Assembly: GCA_947503365.1 (NCBI GenBank)
Contig: CANNDT010000003.1
Span: 48,011-112,010, forward strand
Reading direction: 5' to 3'
Length of the DNA: 64,000 nucleotides
Origin: CANNDT01 sp945876205
GTDB lineage: Bacteria > Acidobacteriota > Vicinamibacteria > Vicinamibacterales > UBA2999
Positions within the stretch are counted from its first letter, which is position 1; every line of letters starts with the position of its first letter. This document shows positions 1-7,797 of this stretch, one piece after another. Position numbers and translations under genes: made by a program. The notes under the pieces were generated by a model. That model ran no database searches and had not been told where the DNA came from. It saw nothing but the letters and a program-made list of their open reading frames with translations.

Positions 1-1833
1 CTCGATCGCCATCAGCGCGGCGCGCAGCGTTTCGATCTCGTCGCGGTTGTGAAACGCCTTGCCGCCGACGAGCAGGTGTTTCACGCCGCGCGCCTCGAGC
101 GCCTCGACGTAACCGCGCGTGATGTCCTCGCCGTAGCTGACAAAGCGCCGGAACAGGATGCAGATATGACGCGCCTGCAGCGGCACGCGGAGACCCGGTT
201 GCCGCCGCTCGGTCACCGTCCAGCCGCTCTGGTTGACGAGCCAGTCGATGTACGCGCCGACGGCGTCCGGCAACGAGCGCTCGATCTCGCGTGCGGTGAT
301 CCATCGGTAGCCGTACGGCTCGGGGACCGGCAGCGCCACGATCGACGGCTGCTCGGGGCAATCGTCCCGCGACCGCTCGAGCGGTACGTAGTGCGCCTGC
401 CGCCCTTCGACGTCGCCGTTCATCACCGGCTCGAAGGCCGCATTCACGGCGTGCTGGATGTTGGGCACGCTGCGGAAGCTCCTGCGCAGCTCGACGCGCA
501 CGCCTCCGGCCGCAGTCAGCAGGTCGCAGACACGCGCATAGATATCGACGTCGGCCCGGCGAAACCGGTAGATCGACTGTTTCGGGTCGCCGACGACGAA
601 GAGCTTTCCCGGCACGGGGACGACATGCTGCCACCGCGTCTCCCCGGGATCGGCCGACGACAACAGCAGGAGCAGCTCCGCCTGGAGCGGATCGGTATCC
701 TGAAACTCGTCGACGAAAATACGCGTGAACCTCGTCTGGAAATGCCGCCGCACCACCCCATCGTCATGCACCAGATCGCGGGCGCGCAGGAGCAGGTCCA
801 GGAAATCGAGCGCACCCTCCCGCGCCTTGAGCTGGGCGTAGCGATCGACGCACCCGCGCAGTTCGGTGTGAAGCAACGCCGCAAGGTCGGCGTCGGCGCG
901 GAGCTGGAAGTCGTTGAGCGCCTCGAACAGCTCGTCACGCGCCGCGAGCACCTGCGCGCGGGTGGCGCCCTTCCGGTAGGTCGGACCGCTTCCCTTGCGG
1001 GCGCGCTTGAAGTCGCGGTTGCGCCGCAGCTCGATGAACAGCGATTCGAGCGTGTCGAGATCGGGCATCTCGTCCCGCCGCAGGTCGCGGCTGATGCGCC
1101 TGACCGGCTCGGTGTCGAGACACAGGTTGTCGCTGACGTACGAAGGCCCTTCCGAGAGATCGGCCAGGGCATGCACGAGCTCGATCAGGCGCGCGATCGG
1201 CGCCGCGCGATCGAAGGCGGGCCGCGTCCACGAGCCACTGAAGTCGCGCCACTCGACCAGCTCGAAACCGGCGCGGCGCAGCCGTTCGATCGGGCCGTCC
1301 TCGTCGACATCGCCTGGCCGGAACGAACGGCTCGCCCGCCGCAGCGATCGGCGGACCCCTTCCGGCGGATCCTCGAGCTGCTCCTGGAACCAGGCGTCGA
1401 ATGCTTCTTTGAAGAGGCGTTGCGCCTGCCCCTCGGTCAACACGCGAAAAAGCGGATCGATGCGCGCCTCCACCGGCCGCTCGCGCAGCAGGTCGGCGCA
1501 AAAACCGTGAATCGTGCTGATGTGCGCCTCCTCGAGGTTTTGCACGGCGTCTGCGAGGCGACTCGCCACCGCAGGACTTGTCTCCTTGCGACGCTCCTCC
1601 TCGAGCTTCTGCCGGAGGCGCAGCTTCAACTCGCCGGCCGCCTTCTCGGTAAAGGTCACCGCGACGATGTCACGCACGCCGGCTCGCCCTTCCCCCAGGA
1701 CGCGGATGATGCGGTTGACCAGTTCGGTGGTCTTGCCGGTGCCGGCGGCGGCTTCGACGACGAGCGTGTCGTCGACGGCGTCGCGAATCAGTCGGCGGGA
1801 TTCCTCGTCCGTGCGCGTGAGCGCGAGGCTCAT
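1..1833 (-). CDS. AddA/UvrD-like ATP-dependent helicase-nuclease, N-terminal part (runs off left edge)
   Basis: Superfamily 1 helicase of the UvrD/AddA type, expected to unwind broken DNA ends for recombinational repair with the AddB-like partner encoded just upstream. The visible 611 residues show Walker A AAAGTGKT (about 28-35), motif Ia region TFTEKAAGELK, motif II FVDEFQDTDP and motif III VGDPKQSIYRFR. The reading frame stays open to base 1, so the C-terminal helicase motifs and any nuclease domain are outside the window. The ATG at 1833 overlaps the upstream gene's stop as ATGA, so translation is probably coupled. AddA is favoured over RecB or plain UvrD because of the AddB-like neighbour; this is inference. 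Confidence 0.93.
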   Translation of the reverse strand, partial: MSLALTRTDEESRRLIRDAVDDTLVVEAAAGTGKTTELVNRIIRVLGEGRAGVRDIVAVTFTEKAAGELKLRLRQKLEEERRKETSPAVASRLADAVQNLEEAHISTIHGFCADLLRERPVEARIDPLFRVLTEGQAQRLFKEAFDAWFQEQLEDPPEGVRRSLRRASRSFRPGDVDEDGPIERLRRAGFELVEWRDFSGSWTRPAFDRAAPIARLIELVHALADLSEGPSYVSDNLCLDTEPVRRISRDLRRDEMPDLDTLESLFIELRRNRDFKRARKGSGPTYRKGATRAQVLAARDELFEALNDFQLRADADLAALLHTELRGCVDRYAQLKAREGALDFLDLLLRARDLVHDDGVVRRHFQTRFTRIFVDEFQDTDPLQAELLLLLSSADPGETRWQHVVPVPGKLFVVGDPKQSIYRFRRADVDIYARVCDLLTAAGGVRVELRRSFRSVPNIQHAVNAAFEPVMNGDVEGRQAHYVPLERSRDDCPEQPSIVALPVPEPYGYRWITAREIERSLPDAVGAYIDWLVNQSGWTVTERRQPGLRVPLQARHICILFRRFVSYGEDITRGYVEALEARGVKHLLVGGKAFHNRDEIETLRAALMAIE

Positions 1834-4800
1834 GGCCGGCTCCTGATCTCGCGCAGGTCGCCAAGCGGATCCTGCGGCTTCCGCGCGACGCGCCTGCCGA
1901 CGTCCGATCCGCAGACGGGCCGGAAGTCGCACCGGTCGCACGCATCGGGTGCAGGTGACGCCGCCAGGAACCCCTTCTCGATCGCGCGGTCGATCACGTG
2001 GAGTACCTCGAGGCCCGAGGCGCGCGTGCTCTCGGTGAGGGGGATGCTGTGTTCGGTAAAGCTCCCGGCCGACGTGCAGTAGAACAGCCGGCCGTGATGG
2101 ACGAGGCGGTCGAGCGCCGTTTGCACGGCGACGGCGTAGAGCACCGGCTGCAGGATCGCGCCGCCGCCGATGATCGACTTCTCGATGCGATCCGGCCTGC
2201 GCCCCGTCTTGTGGTCCGTCACGCGCAGGAGCTTCGTCTGGCGGTGCTCTTCGATGAGATCGACGGCGCCGCGCAGTTTGAAACCCGATTCGAGTATCAC
2301 GTCCTCGCGCAGGCTCGCGGCGTCGCGCTCGCCCGGCACCGTACCAAACGCGAACTCGAAATACTTCGGCTCCCACTCGGCGCCGTCACGGGCGAGGTAG
2401 TGCAGCCAGGCCTGCAGATCGCGGCGGATCGACGCCACCTCGCCTTCCCAGACACGTTCGACGGCTGGCGCCAGCTCGTCGTGCTCGCGGGCGATGACCG
2501 CATCGAACACCTCCTCGAGCACCGGTCGCGCGTCGTTGAGGTTCGCCGCGGTCACAGGCAGCAGATGCCGCCCGGCCAGCGCGCGAAAGAAACGCGCCTG
2601 GATGTCGTGGAAGATGCTGCCGCGCGTCAGCGGATCCATCCGCTGGAGCGACTGCGGCTGATCGAGCGGCTGCAGGCGATAGATCGCGGCGAGGACGAAT
2701 TGATACGGGCACGCGCTGAAGCGCTGCAGCGCCGAGAGCGAGTACGGCCGCACGGCGAGGCGCTGCGAGGCCAGCGCGGCCTTGGTCTGCGCCGAGACGC
2801 GAATCAAGCCGTCGTTGACCGACCATCGCGGCTCGCCGCGCGCCCAGCGTCCGACGACCGACCGGCGCAGGTTCTCGTTCAGCTTGAGCAGGTAGTGCGC
2901 GTGTCCCCTGACCGAGGCGCGATCCGGTTCGTCCAGGAGCCGCCGCAGCACGGAGAGGTCGTGCTCCTGATCGTCGATGGCGTCCTCGGGACGCGGCGGC
3001 GCCGGCCACGCCAGGGTCGCATTGCCCGCATCGCGGGCATCTTCTTCGAGCGTTTCATGATCCGGTAGCTTCCCGGTTGCGGCGCGCATCACGTCGAGCG
3101 CGTAGAACGAGGGCACGCGCGCGCGCGACTCGCTCAGCTCGATGCGCGGATAGGAGACGTAGAGCCGCTCCGAGGCAGCCCCCGCGGCCAACTGCAAGAG
3201 GAGCCGCTCGGCGGCGAGGCGCTGACGCTGCGTGGGCAGCCGGGCATCCACTTCCGCGCGCAGGTCATCGAGCAGCAGCGGATCCTCACGAGGTTTCTGC
3301 GGAAACATTCGCTCTGCCAGCCCCGGGACGAACACGACGCGGAAGCCGCGGCCGCGCACCTGGTCGGGCGTGCCGACGAAGACACGTCCAAACCGCCGCA
3401 GCGGCGGCTCCGATTGCAGCGTCAGCAGCCGGTCGGCAAGCACGCGCCGCGCTTCGTCCAGCTCAATCGGGCCGACCGATGACATCGGACGCAGATCCGC
3501 AAGCACGCGCAGCACGTACGACGGCATCCGCAATACGCGAGGCGCGAGCCGCACGAAGTGATCGAGCCACTCACCCCAGGTGGCGCGCGCGGGCCACGCT
3601 GCGAGCGCTTCGATGATCGGCAGGGCAAACGTCCGCAGATGCTCGAGTTGATCGATCGTCTGCTCGAGACCTCGCATCTTTGCGCTGTCGGCGCCGTCGA
3701 GGCGCCGCGCTTCGTCACGCTGCCGGCGCAGCTCGTTGCGCGCGCCGTCGAGCCGGCGCACCCAGCGCGCCGTATCCTGCCCGATCACGGCGGCTTCGAC
3801 GATCAGCTTCTCCCACCGCCACGGCGCGCGAAGCGTGCCGACGACGATCGGCTGCTCACGCTCGACGATCTCGGCATCCGCCTCACGCGCCTCCGTCTCG
3901 AGCTCATCGTCCTCAGCGTCCGGCGCCCGTCCGAAGGCTTCGTCCTGCGACGGCGCCCACGTCACCTCGTTCACGACACCTGGCACCTGGCCGAGCGACA
4001 GATATTCTGCGAACCTCGATGCCGACAATTGCTCCGATGCGCAGGCAAGCAGGGTGAGAAACGCGCGGCCCGCCGGATGCGGACGGCGGGTGCCGCGGTC
4101 GAACCAGGCGCGCACGTCCGCGCGTCCGAGCGCATGCTCCAGCAGGCCGAAATAGCTGTGCGGTGAGCGGACGAGGATCGCCATCTCGTCCAGCGGCACG
4201 CCTCGTCGCGCCTCCTTCAGGATGCGGCGGGCGATCTCGACGCATTCGCGACCCTCCCCTGGCGCCGAAAAGAGCTCGAGCGATCCGTCCAGTGTCCGTT
4301 CAGGTGGTTGCGCTTCGGCATCGAACAGAAAACGGCGCAGGGCGGCAAGATCGGCCGCCTTGGCCGGGGCGTCGGCGCCCAGGCCGATCACCGATCGTCG
4401 TGAGTCGACGGCGCCGCCCATCGCTTCGAAGCGCTGCACGGCATCGGTATCGCCGTGCGGGACGGTGGCGAGCACCCGCTTCGCGCCGGAGACGGCTGCC
4501 GCCACGAGCTCACGCTCCGCCGCATTCCTCACCGGCAGGTCGAGAAAGACGAGGACATCGGCGACGGGTGCCTTGCGGAGAATCGCCGCAGCCGTTCGAA
4601 ACAGGCGGGCGCGGTCGGCTGCGCCGACGCCGTCGAAGCAGTCGTCAAACCGCTTCAGCAGTGCTCCCAGGTCCTCTCCGCCGAGCGGCAGCGCGGCGAC
4701 ACGGCGCTCGTCGATCGCCGACAGCCGCAGTTCCTGCAACGTGCGGGCAAGTGCCCGCGGAAATCCTGGCGTGCCGGCAACCGCGCCGAAGTAGTCGAGC

Positions 4801-5132
4801 GATACGTCGCGCGTCGCATCGAACACCGCCCGCGTCGCCACCGCTTCGGCGCCAAGCCACGTGCTGGGTGCGACGCCGTCGGCTGCAAGCGCCACCACCG
4901 CGCTCCGCGCCGCCAGTTGCGTGAGACTCAGCCTCTGGACGCCGAAGCTCGCCGGCCGCGACAGCGCGACGCTGCGTGTGAGGTCGTCAGCGGCGCCGCG
5001 CGTGGCCGCGACGATCGTGATCGGTTGATGCGGGGGAAATTGCCGAAGGAAGGAAGCGGCCGCCTCGAGCCGTGCCGCCGCGGAGTCGGCTGCGACGATC
5101 GAGAAGGGACGAAGCACGTCCATGAGTACCAC
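1830..5132 (-). CDS. AddB-like PD-(D/E)XK nuclease/inactive helicase subunit, with Fe-S cysteines
   Basis: 1100-residue partner of the helicase that follows. The N-terminal two thirds are helicase-like but I see no clear Walker A, as in AddB. Middle motifs include an ILVRSPHSYFGLLE stretch typical of the RecB/AddB fold. The C-terminal third is a RecB-type nuclease: HDIQARFF, then VTDHKTGRRPD. The iron-sulfur pattern of AddB/Cas4 nucleases is visible: one Cys in FSACPYQFVLA and a C-terminal CDRCDFRPVC (CxxCx5C). Together with AddA it would form an end-resection complex replacing RecBCD. It ends in an ATGA overlap with the downstream gene. The role follows from the family and pairing; the cysteines are seen directly. 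Confidence 0.9.
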   Translation of the reverse strand: MVLMDVLRPFSIVAADSAAARLEAAASFLRQFPPHQPITIVAATRGAADDLTRSVALSRPASFGVQRLSLTQLAARSAVVALAADGVAPSTWLGAEAVATRAVFDATRDVSLDYFGAVAGTPGFPRALARTLQELRLSAIDERRVAALPLGGEDLGALLKRFDDCFDGVGAADRARLFRTAAAILRKAPVADVLVFLDLPVRNAAERELVAAAVSGAKRVLATVPHGDTDAVQRFEAMGGAVDSRRSVIGLGADAPAKAADLAALRRFLFDAEAQPPERTLDGSLELFSAPGEGRECVEIARRILKEARRGVPLDEMAILVRSPHSYFGLLEHALGRADVRAWFDRGTRRPHPAGRAFLTLLACASEQLSASRFAEYLSLGQVPGVVNEVTWAPSQDEAFGRAPDAEDDELETEAREADAEIVEREQPIVVGTLRAPWRWEKLIVEAAVIGQDTARWVRRLDGARNELRRQRDEARRLDGADSAKMRGLEQTIDQLEHLRTFALPIIEALAAWPARATWGEWLDHFVRLAPRVLRMPSYVLRVLADLRPMSSVGPIELDEARRVLADRLLTLQSEPPLRRFGRVFVGTPDQVRGRGFRVVFVPGLAERMFPQKPREDPLLLDDLRAEVDARLPTQRQRLAAERLLLQLAAGAASERLYVSYPRIELSESRARVPSFYALDVMRAATGKLPDHETLEEDARDAGNATLAWPAPPRPEDAIDDQEHDLSVLRRLLDEPDRASVRGHAHYLLKLNENLRRSVVGRWARGEPRWSVNDGLIRVSAQTKAALASQRLAVRPYSLSALQRFSACPYQFVLAAIYRLQPLDQPQSLQRMDPLTRGSIFHDIQARFFRALAGRHLLPVTAANLNDARPVLEEVFDAVIAREHDELAPAVERVWEGEVASIRRDLQAWLHYLARDGAEWEPKYFEFAFGTVPGERDAASLREDVILESGFKLRGAVDLIEEHRQTKLLRVTDHKTGRRPDRIEKSIIGGGAILQPVLYAVAVQTALDRLVHHGRLFYCTSAGSFTEHSIPLTESTRASGLEVLHVIDRAIEKGFLAASPAPDACDRCDFRPVCGSDVGRRVARKPQDPLGDLREIRSRP

Positions 5133-5199
5133 CTGCCCCGGACGCTATCGCCGGGAATCCGGGAACGGCAGGACCACCCTGCCGTGCTGATGAATTCTG

Positions 5200-5277
5200 G
5201 CCACGAAGCCACGAAGAACACGAATACCAAAACACTTCGTGACCTTCGTGCCCTTCGTGGCTCAGCCTTCGTGGCTA
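5200..5277. repeat. CACGAAG 9-nt-period repeat with inverted halves
   Basis: On the minus strand the stop codon TAG of the gene ending at 5275 opens a run of CACGAAGGN units spaced 9 nt apart. After a short AT-richer gap, complementary TTCGTGNNN units follow, so the whole 78 bp can fold back on itself. CCACGAAG-type repeats are common between genes in several soil and aquatic phyla; a function is unknown. It may act as a terminator between this gene and the AddB gene, but there is no T-run. Confidence 0.75.
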
Positions 5278-5640
5278 AGCCTCGAAAGGCCTTCCCTGTT
5301 TATTGAGCCAGCCTTCCAGCTTTTTCGTGCAATCGCAGTCGAGACACGACCAGGGCTCGGTGCCGTTTTCGTGGCGGCAGGTACTGCGGGCGTGGGCGTC
5401 CTTGATCGCATCGAAGCGGAAATATTCTTCCCAGTACGGCCGCTCTTCCGCGAGCGGCGTCGCGCAGAAGCAGGTCTCGACCCATTTCACGCGTCCGTCG
5501 GGAAGCTCGCGGGCGCGCTCCATATCGCGAAAGTACTCGTTGCCCGCCACCGATCCGCGCCCGAGGGTGCGCTTCTCAATCGCACGCCGCAACGCGTTCC
5601 GACAGCCGTCCTTCAGCCTGGCGGTGACGAGATATCGCAC
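5275..5640 (-). CDS. Conserved hypothetical cysteine-rich protein
   Basis: 121 residues with no family I can name. It carries a CFC pair near residue 58, and a C-terminal group THCR-like Cys (STCRHENG) followed by CLDCDC, so six or seven cysteines that could hold zinc or another metal. There is no signal peptide or membrane segment, so it is probably cytoplasmic. The start is a GTG whose first base is the last base of the preceding tannase-like gene's TAG stop, which implies co-transcription. A later start cannot be excluded. The stop codon lies inside the CACGAAG repeat. Confidence 0.7.
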   Translation of the reverse strand: MRYLVTARLKDGCRNALRRAIEKRTLGRGSVAGNEYFRDMERARELPDGRVKWVETCFCATPLAEERPYWEEYFRFDAIKDAHARSTCRHENGTEPWSCLDCDCTKKLEGWLNKQGRPFEA

Positions 5641-7118
5641 TACTTCGTCTCGGCGTTGGCGCCGGCGGCGACACAGGCGAAGCTCGCCTCATTGTCGGTA
5701 CTTCCTACGCCGTCCCACTTCGCGACCTGGCCAAAGGGACAGATCGGACGCGTGCGATCGACGGTACCGGCGGTGACATGCGAGCCGATGATGCGACCGG
5801 GCGCCGTGCCGGTGGCGACCCACGACTCGATCACCGCCATCTTGTTGAATCGATCGGTGCCCGGACCACCCTGGCAGTGATCCATGCCCGGCACCATGTA
5901 GAGCTGAAGCTGCGTCCCGACGAGTCCCTTGCCTGCTCCGTCCGCGACCTTCGTGAAGTAGTCGATGGTGTTGCGGTCCGGCACCTGCGGATCGGAGTAG
6001 CCGTGATACATGAACAGCGTGCCGCCGCGATCGAAGAAGGCCTTCAGGTCCGTGGACGATGACGAGAGCGCCGGGTCAACCTTCGAGGCGCGCTCGAGAT
6101 CCTTCTTCAGGTCGAACGATTTGAACTCCCACTTGGGATCCTCGTGCACGACGTACTTCAAGGCCTCGAGCGGGTTGCCATTCGGCCACACCCCACCGAG
6201 CACGCCCCAGTTCAACTCTGTTCCAGGCTCGAGACCCGGCATCAGGAGCGTGTCGGTCTCCGGGTGCTTCACACCCTCGTAGATCGCCTTTGCGGACTTC
6301 ACCTGCCCGGAGGTCAGGCAGGAGGCGCTCTCCTTGCCCTTGCACTCCAGCACCTTGGGATCGAACGTGCACGCGAGCGGATTTTCGAGCACGCCGTCCG
6401 TGACGCCGTCGAGTCCGTCGCAGGCCTGGAGCACCGCCTCGTGGATCATCGGGTACTTCGCGGGAGGGATCGGTGACGTGTTGACCACCCGGTGCATCGC
6501 CATGCGGCCGACGTGGAGATCCATCCAATTCACCGCGGGCGCGCCGGCGACGATCGCGTCGAAATCCTCCGGATAGCGCTGCGCCGCCGTGATGCCCTGC
6601 CGGCCCCCGAATGAGCAGCCGTTCCAGAATGACAGCGTTGGCGGGTGCTCGTAGTACGCGCCGATCAGCGCCTTGGCCTGGACGGTCATCTCGTGCACGG
6701 CGCGATGCGCCATGTCGGTGAGCTTTTCCGGATGGCCCATCGCAAAGGCGGCGGTGTTGCCAACATGCCCGGTGTCGGTGGCAGCCGTCGCGTAGCCGTC
6801 ACCCACCCCCGACGCCAATCCGCCGTAGGAGATCACGCCCGCCCACCCGCCGTTGCCAACCGCCAGGAACTTGCCGTTCCAGCGAACCGGATCGGGTAAC
6901 CAGACTTCGATCTTGATGTCCGAGTCGCTGCTCGGGGTCAGCGTCGCCGCCACGCGGCAGACACCGTCAACGATCGACGCAGATGTGATGAGGGTGTTGG
7001 GTAGTAGCAACGCCGGAAGGCTCTCGCACGTGGCCGCCGCAGCCAGCGACGGCTGGACCAGGCCAGCGGCGAGAACGCCTACGACCGCCGCGGCACGCGC
7101 AAGAGTCCGACGGTGCAT
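5640..7118 (-). CDS. Tannase/feruloyl esterase family exported hydrolase
   Basis: 492 residues. The N-terminus has Arg residues followed by a hydrophobic stretch ending in AAAATC, a clear Sec signal peptide, so the enzyme acts in the periplasm or outside. The nucleophile elbow is NGCSFGGRQG near residue 180, the tannase-family G-C-S-x-G-G motif, and cysteines expected for the family's disulfide next to the serine are present. A YMVPGMDHCQGGPG stretch near the C-terminus supplies the catalytic His. Family members cleave ester bonds of aromatic acids (gallate, ferulate, MHET); the substrate here is unknown. It is first in a two-gene unit with the Cys-rich protein. Confidence 0.9.
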   Translation of the reverse strand: MHRRTLARAAAVVGVLAAGLVQPSLAAAATCESLPALLLPNTLITSASIVDGVCRVAATLTPSSDSDIKIEVWLPDPVRWNGKFLAVGNGGWAGVISYGGLASGVGDGYATAATDTGHVGNTAAFAMGHPEKLTDMAHRAVHEMTVQAKALIGAYYEHPPTLSFWNGCSFGGRQGITAAQRYPEDFDAIVAGAPAVNWMDLHVGRMAMHRVVNTSPIPPAKYPMIHEAVLQACDGLDGVTDGVLENPLACTFDPKVLECKGKESASCLTSGQVKSAKAIYEGVKHPETDTLLMPGLEPGTELNWGVLGGVWPNGNPLEALKYVVHEDPKWEFKSFDLKKDLERASKVDPALSSSSTDLKAFFDRGGTLFMYHGYSDPQVPDRNTIDYFTKVADGAGKGLVGTQLQLYMVPGMDHCQGGPGTDRFNKMAVIESWVATGTAPGRIIGSHVTAGTVDRTRPICPFGQVAKWDGVGSTDNEASFACVAAGANAETK

Positions 7119-7161
7119 ACGAGCGGAGTATAACGCGCGCGGACCGTAAAGGTCCTGACGG

Positions 7162-7797
7162 CTACGGCGCGAGGCGCGCGCGCGCCCACGTTCTGTCGGG
7201 CCGCTTCCGGTATTGCAGCCGGTCGTGCAGGCGGCTGGTGCGGCCCTGCCAGAACTCGAATTCGTCGGGAATCACGCGGTACCCGCCCCACCACTCGGGA
7301 CGCGGCACATTGCCATCGGCAAACGTCTGGCGCGCAGCCTCGTAGCGCAACTCCAGCGTTTCGCGGCTCTCGATGACCTCGCTCTGCCAGGATGCATGCA
7401 CGCTCAGGCGGCTCTCGAGCGGACGCGTCGCAAAGTAGGTGTCAGATTCCGCGGCGCTCACCTTGACGACCTCGCCCTCGATGCGCACCTGGCGCTCGAC
7501 CGACCTCCAGAAGAACAGGAGACCGGCGCGCCGGGTCGCCGCGATCTCGCGCCCCTTGCGGCTGTCGTAGTTGGTGAAGAAAACAAATCCGTCTTCATCC
7601 ATCGCCTTGAGCAGCACGATGCGGACGGAGGGCCGGCCCTCCGCCGTGCAGGTGGCGAGTGACATCGCCGTGGGATCGGGTTCGACGTCCTGCACCTGCT
7701 TGAACCAGAGCAGAAACTGGCTGAACGGATCCGCCTCGGAATGCGCTTCATCGAGCGGCTCGCCCTGATAGTCGCGGCGAATGTCAGCGAGACTCAT
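7162..7797 (-). CDS. pdxH: Pyridoxamine 5'-phosphate oxidase
   Basis: 211 residues, close to the 218 of E. coli PdxH and colinear from MSLADIRRDYQGEPL to the C-terminal RTWARARLAP. FMN- and PLP-binding motifs of the family are present (RIVLLK, FFTNYDSRKGREI, LLFFWRSVERQVRIEG, EFWQGRTSRLHDR). It oxidises pyridoxamine or pyridoxine phosphate to the coenzyme PLP. The ATG overlaps the clpA stop as ATGA, so it is the last gene of the aat-clpS-clpA-pdxH group; no functional link with N-degron proteolysis is evident. Confidence 0.96.
   Translation of the reverse strand: MSLADIRRDYQGEPLDEAHSEADPFSQFLLWFKQVQDVEPDPTAMSLATCTAEGRPSVRIVLLKAMDEDGFVFFTNYDSRKGREIAATRRAGLLFFWRSVERQVRIEGEVVKVSAAESDTYFATRPLESRLSVHASWQSEVIESRETLELRYEAARQTFADGNVPRPEWWGGYRVIPDEFEFWQGRTSRLHDRLQYRKRPDRTWARARLAP

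Noticed and set aside
49..2082. 677-codon plus-strand open frame opposite the helicase gene
   Set aside because: The minus strand has all AddA/UvrD motifs; the plus frame has none.
7137..7160. GGACC-GTAAA-GGTCC as a member of the palindrome family
   Set aside because: Only a 5-bp stem; too short to separate from chance in GC-rich DNA.
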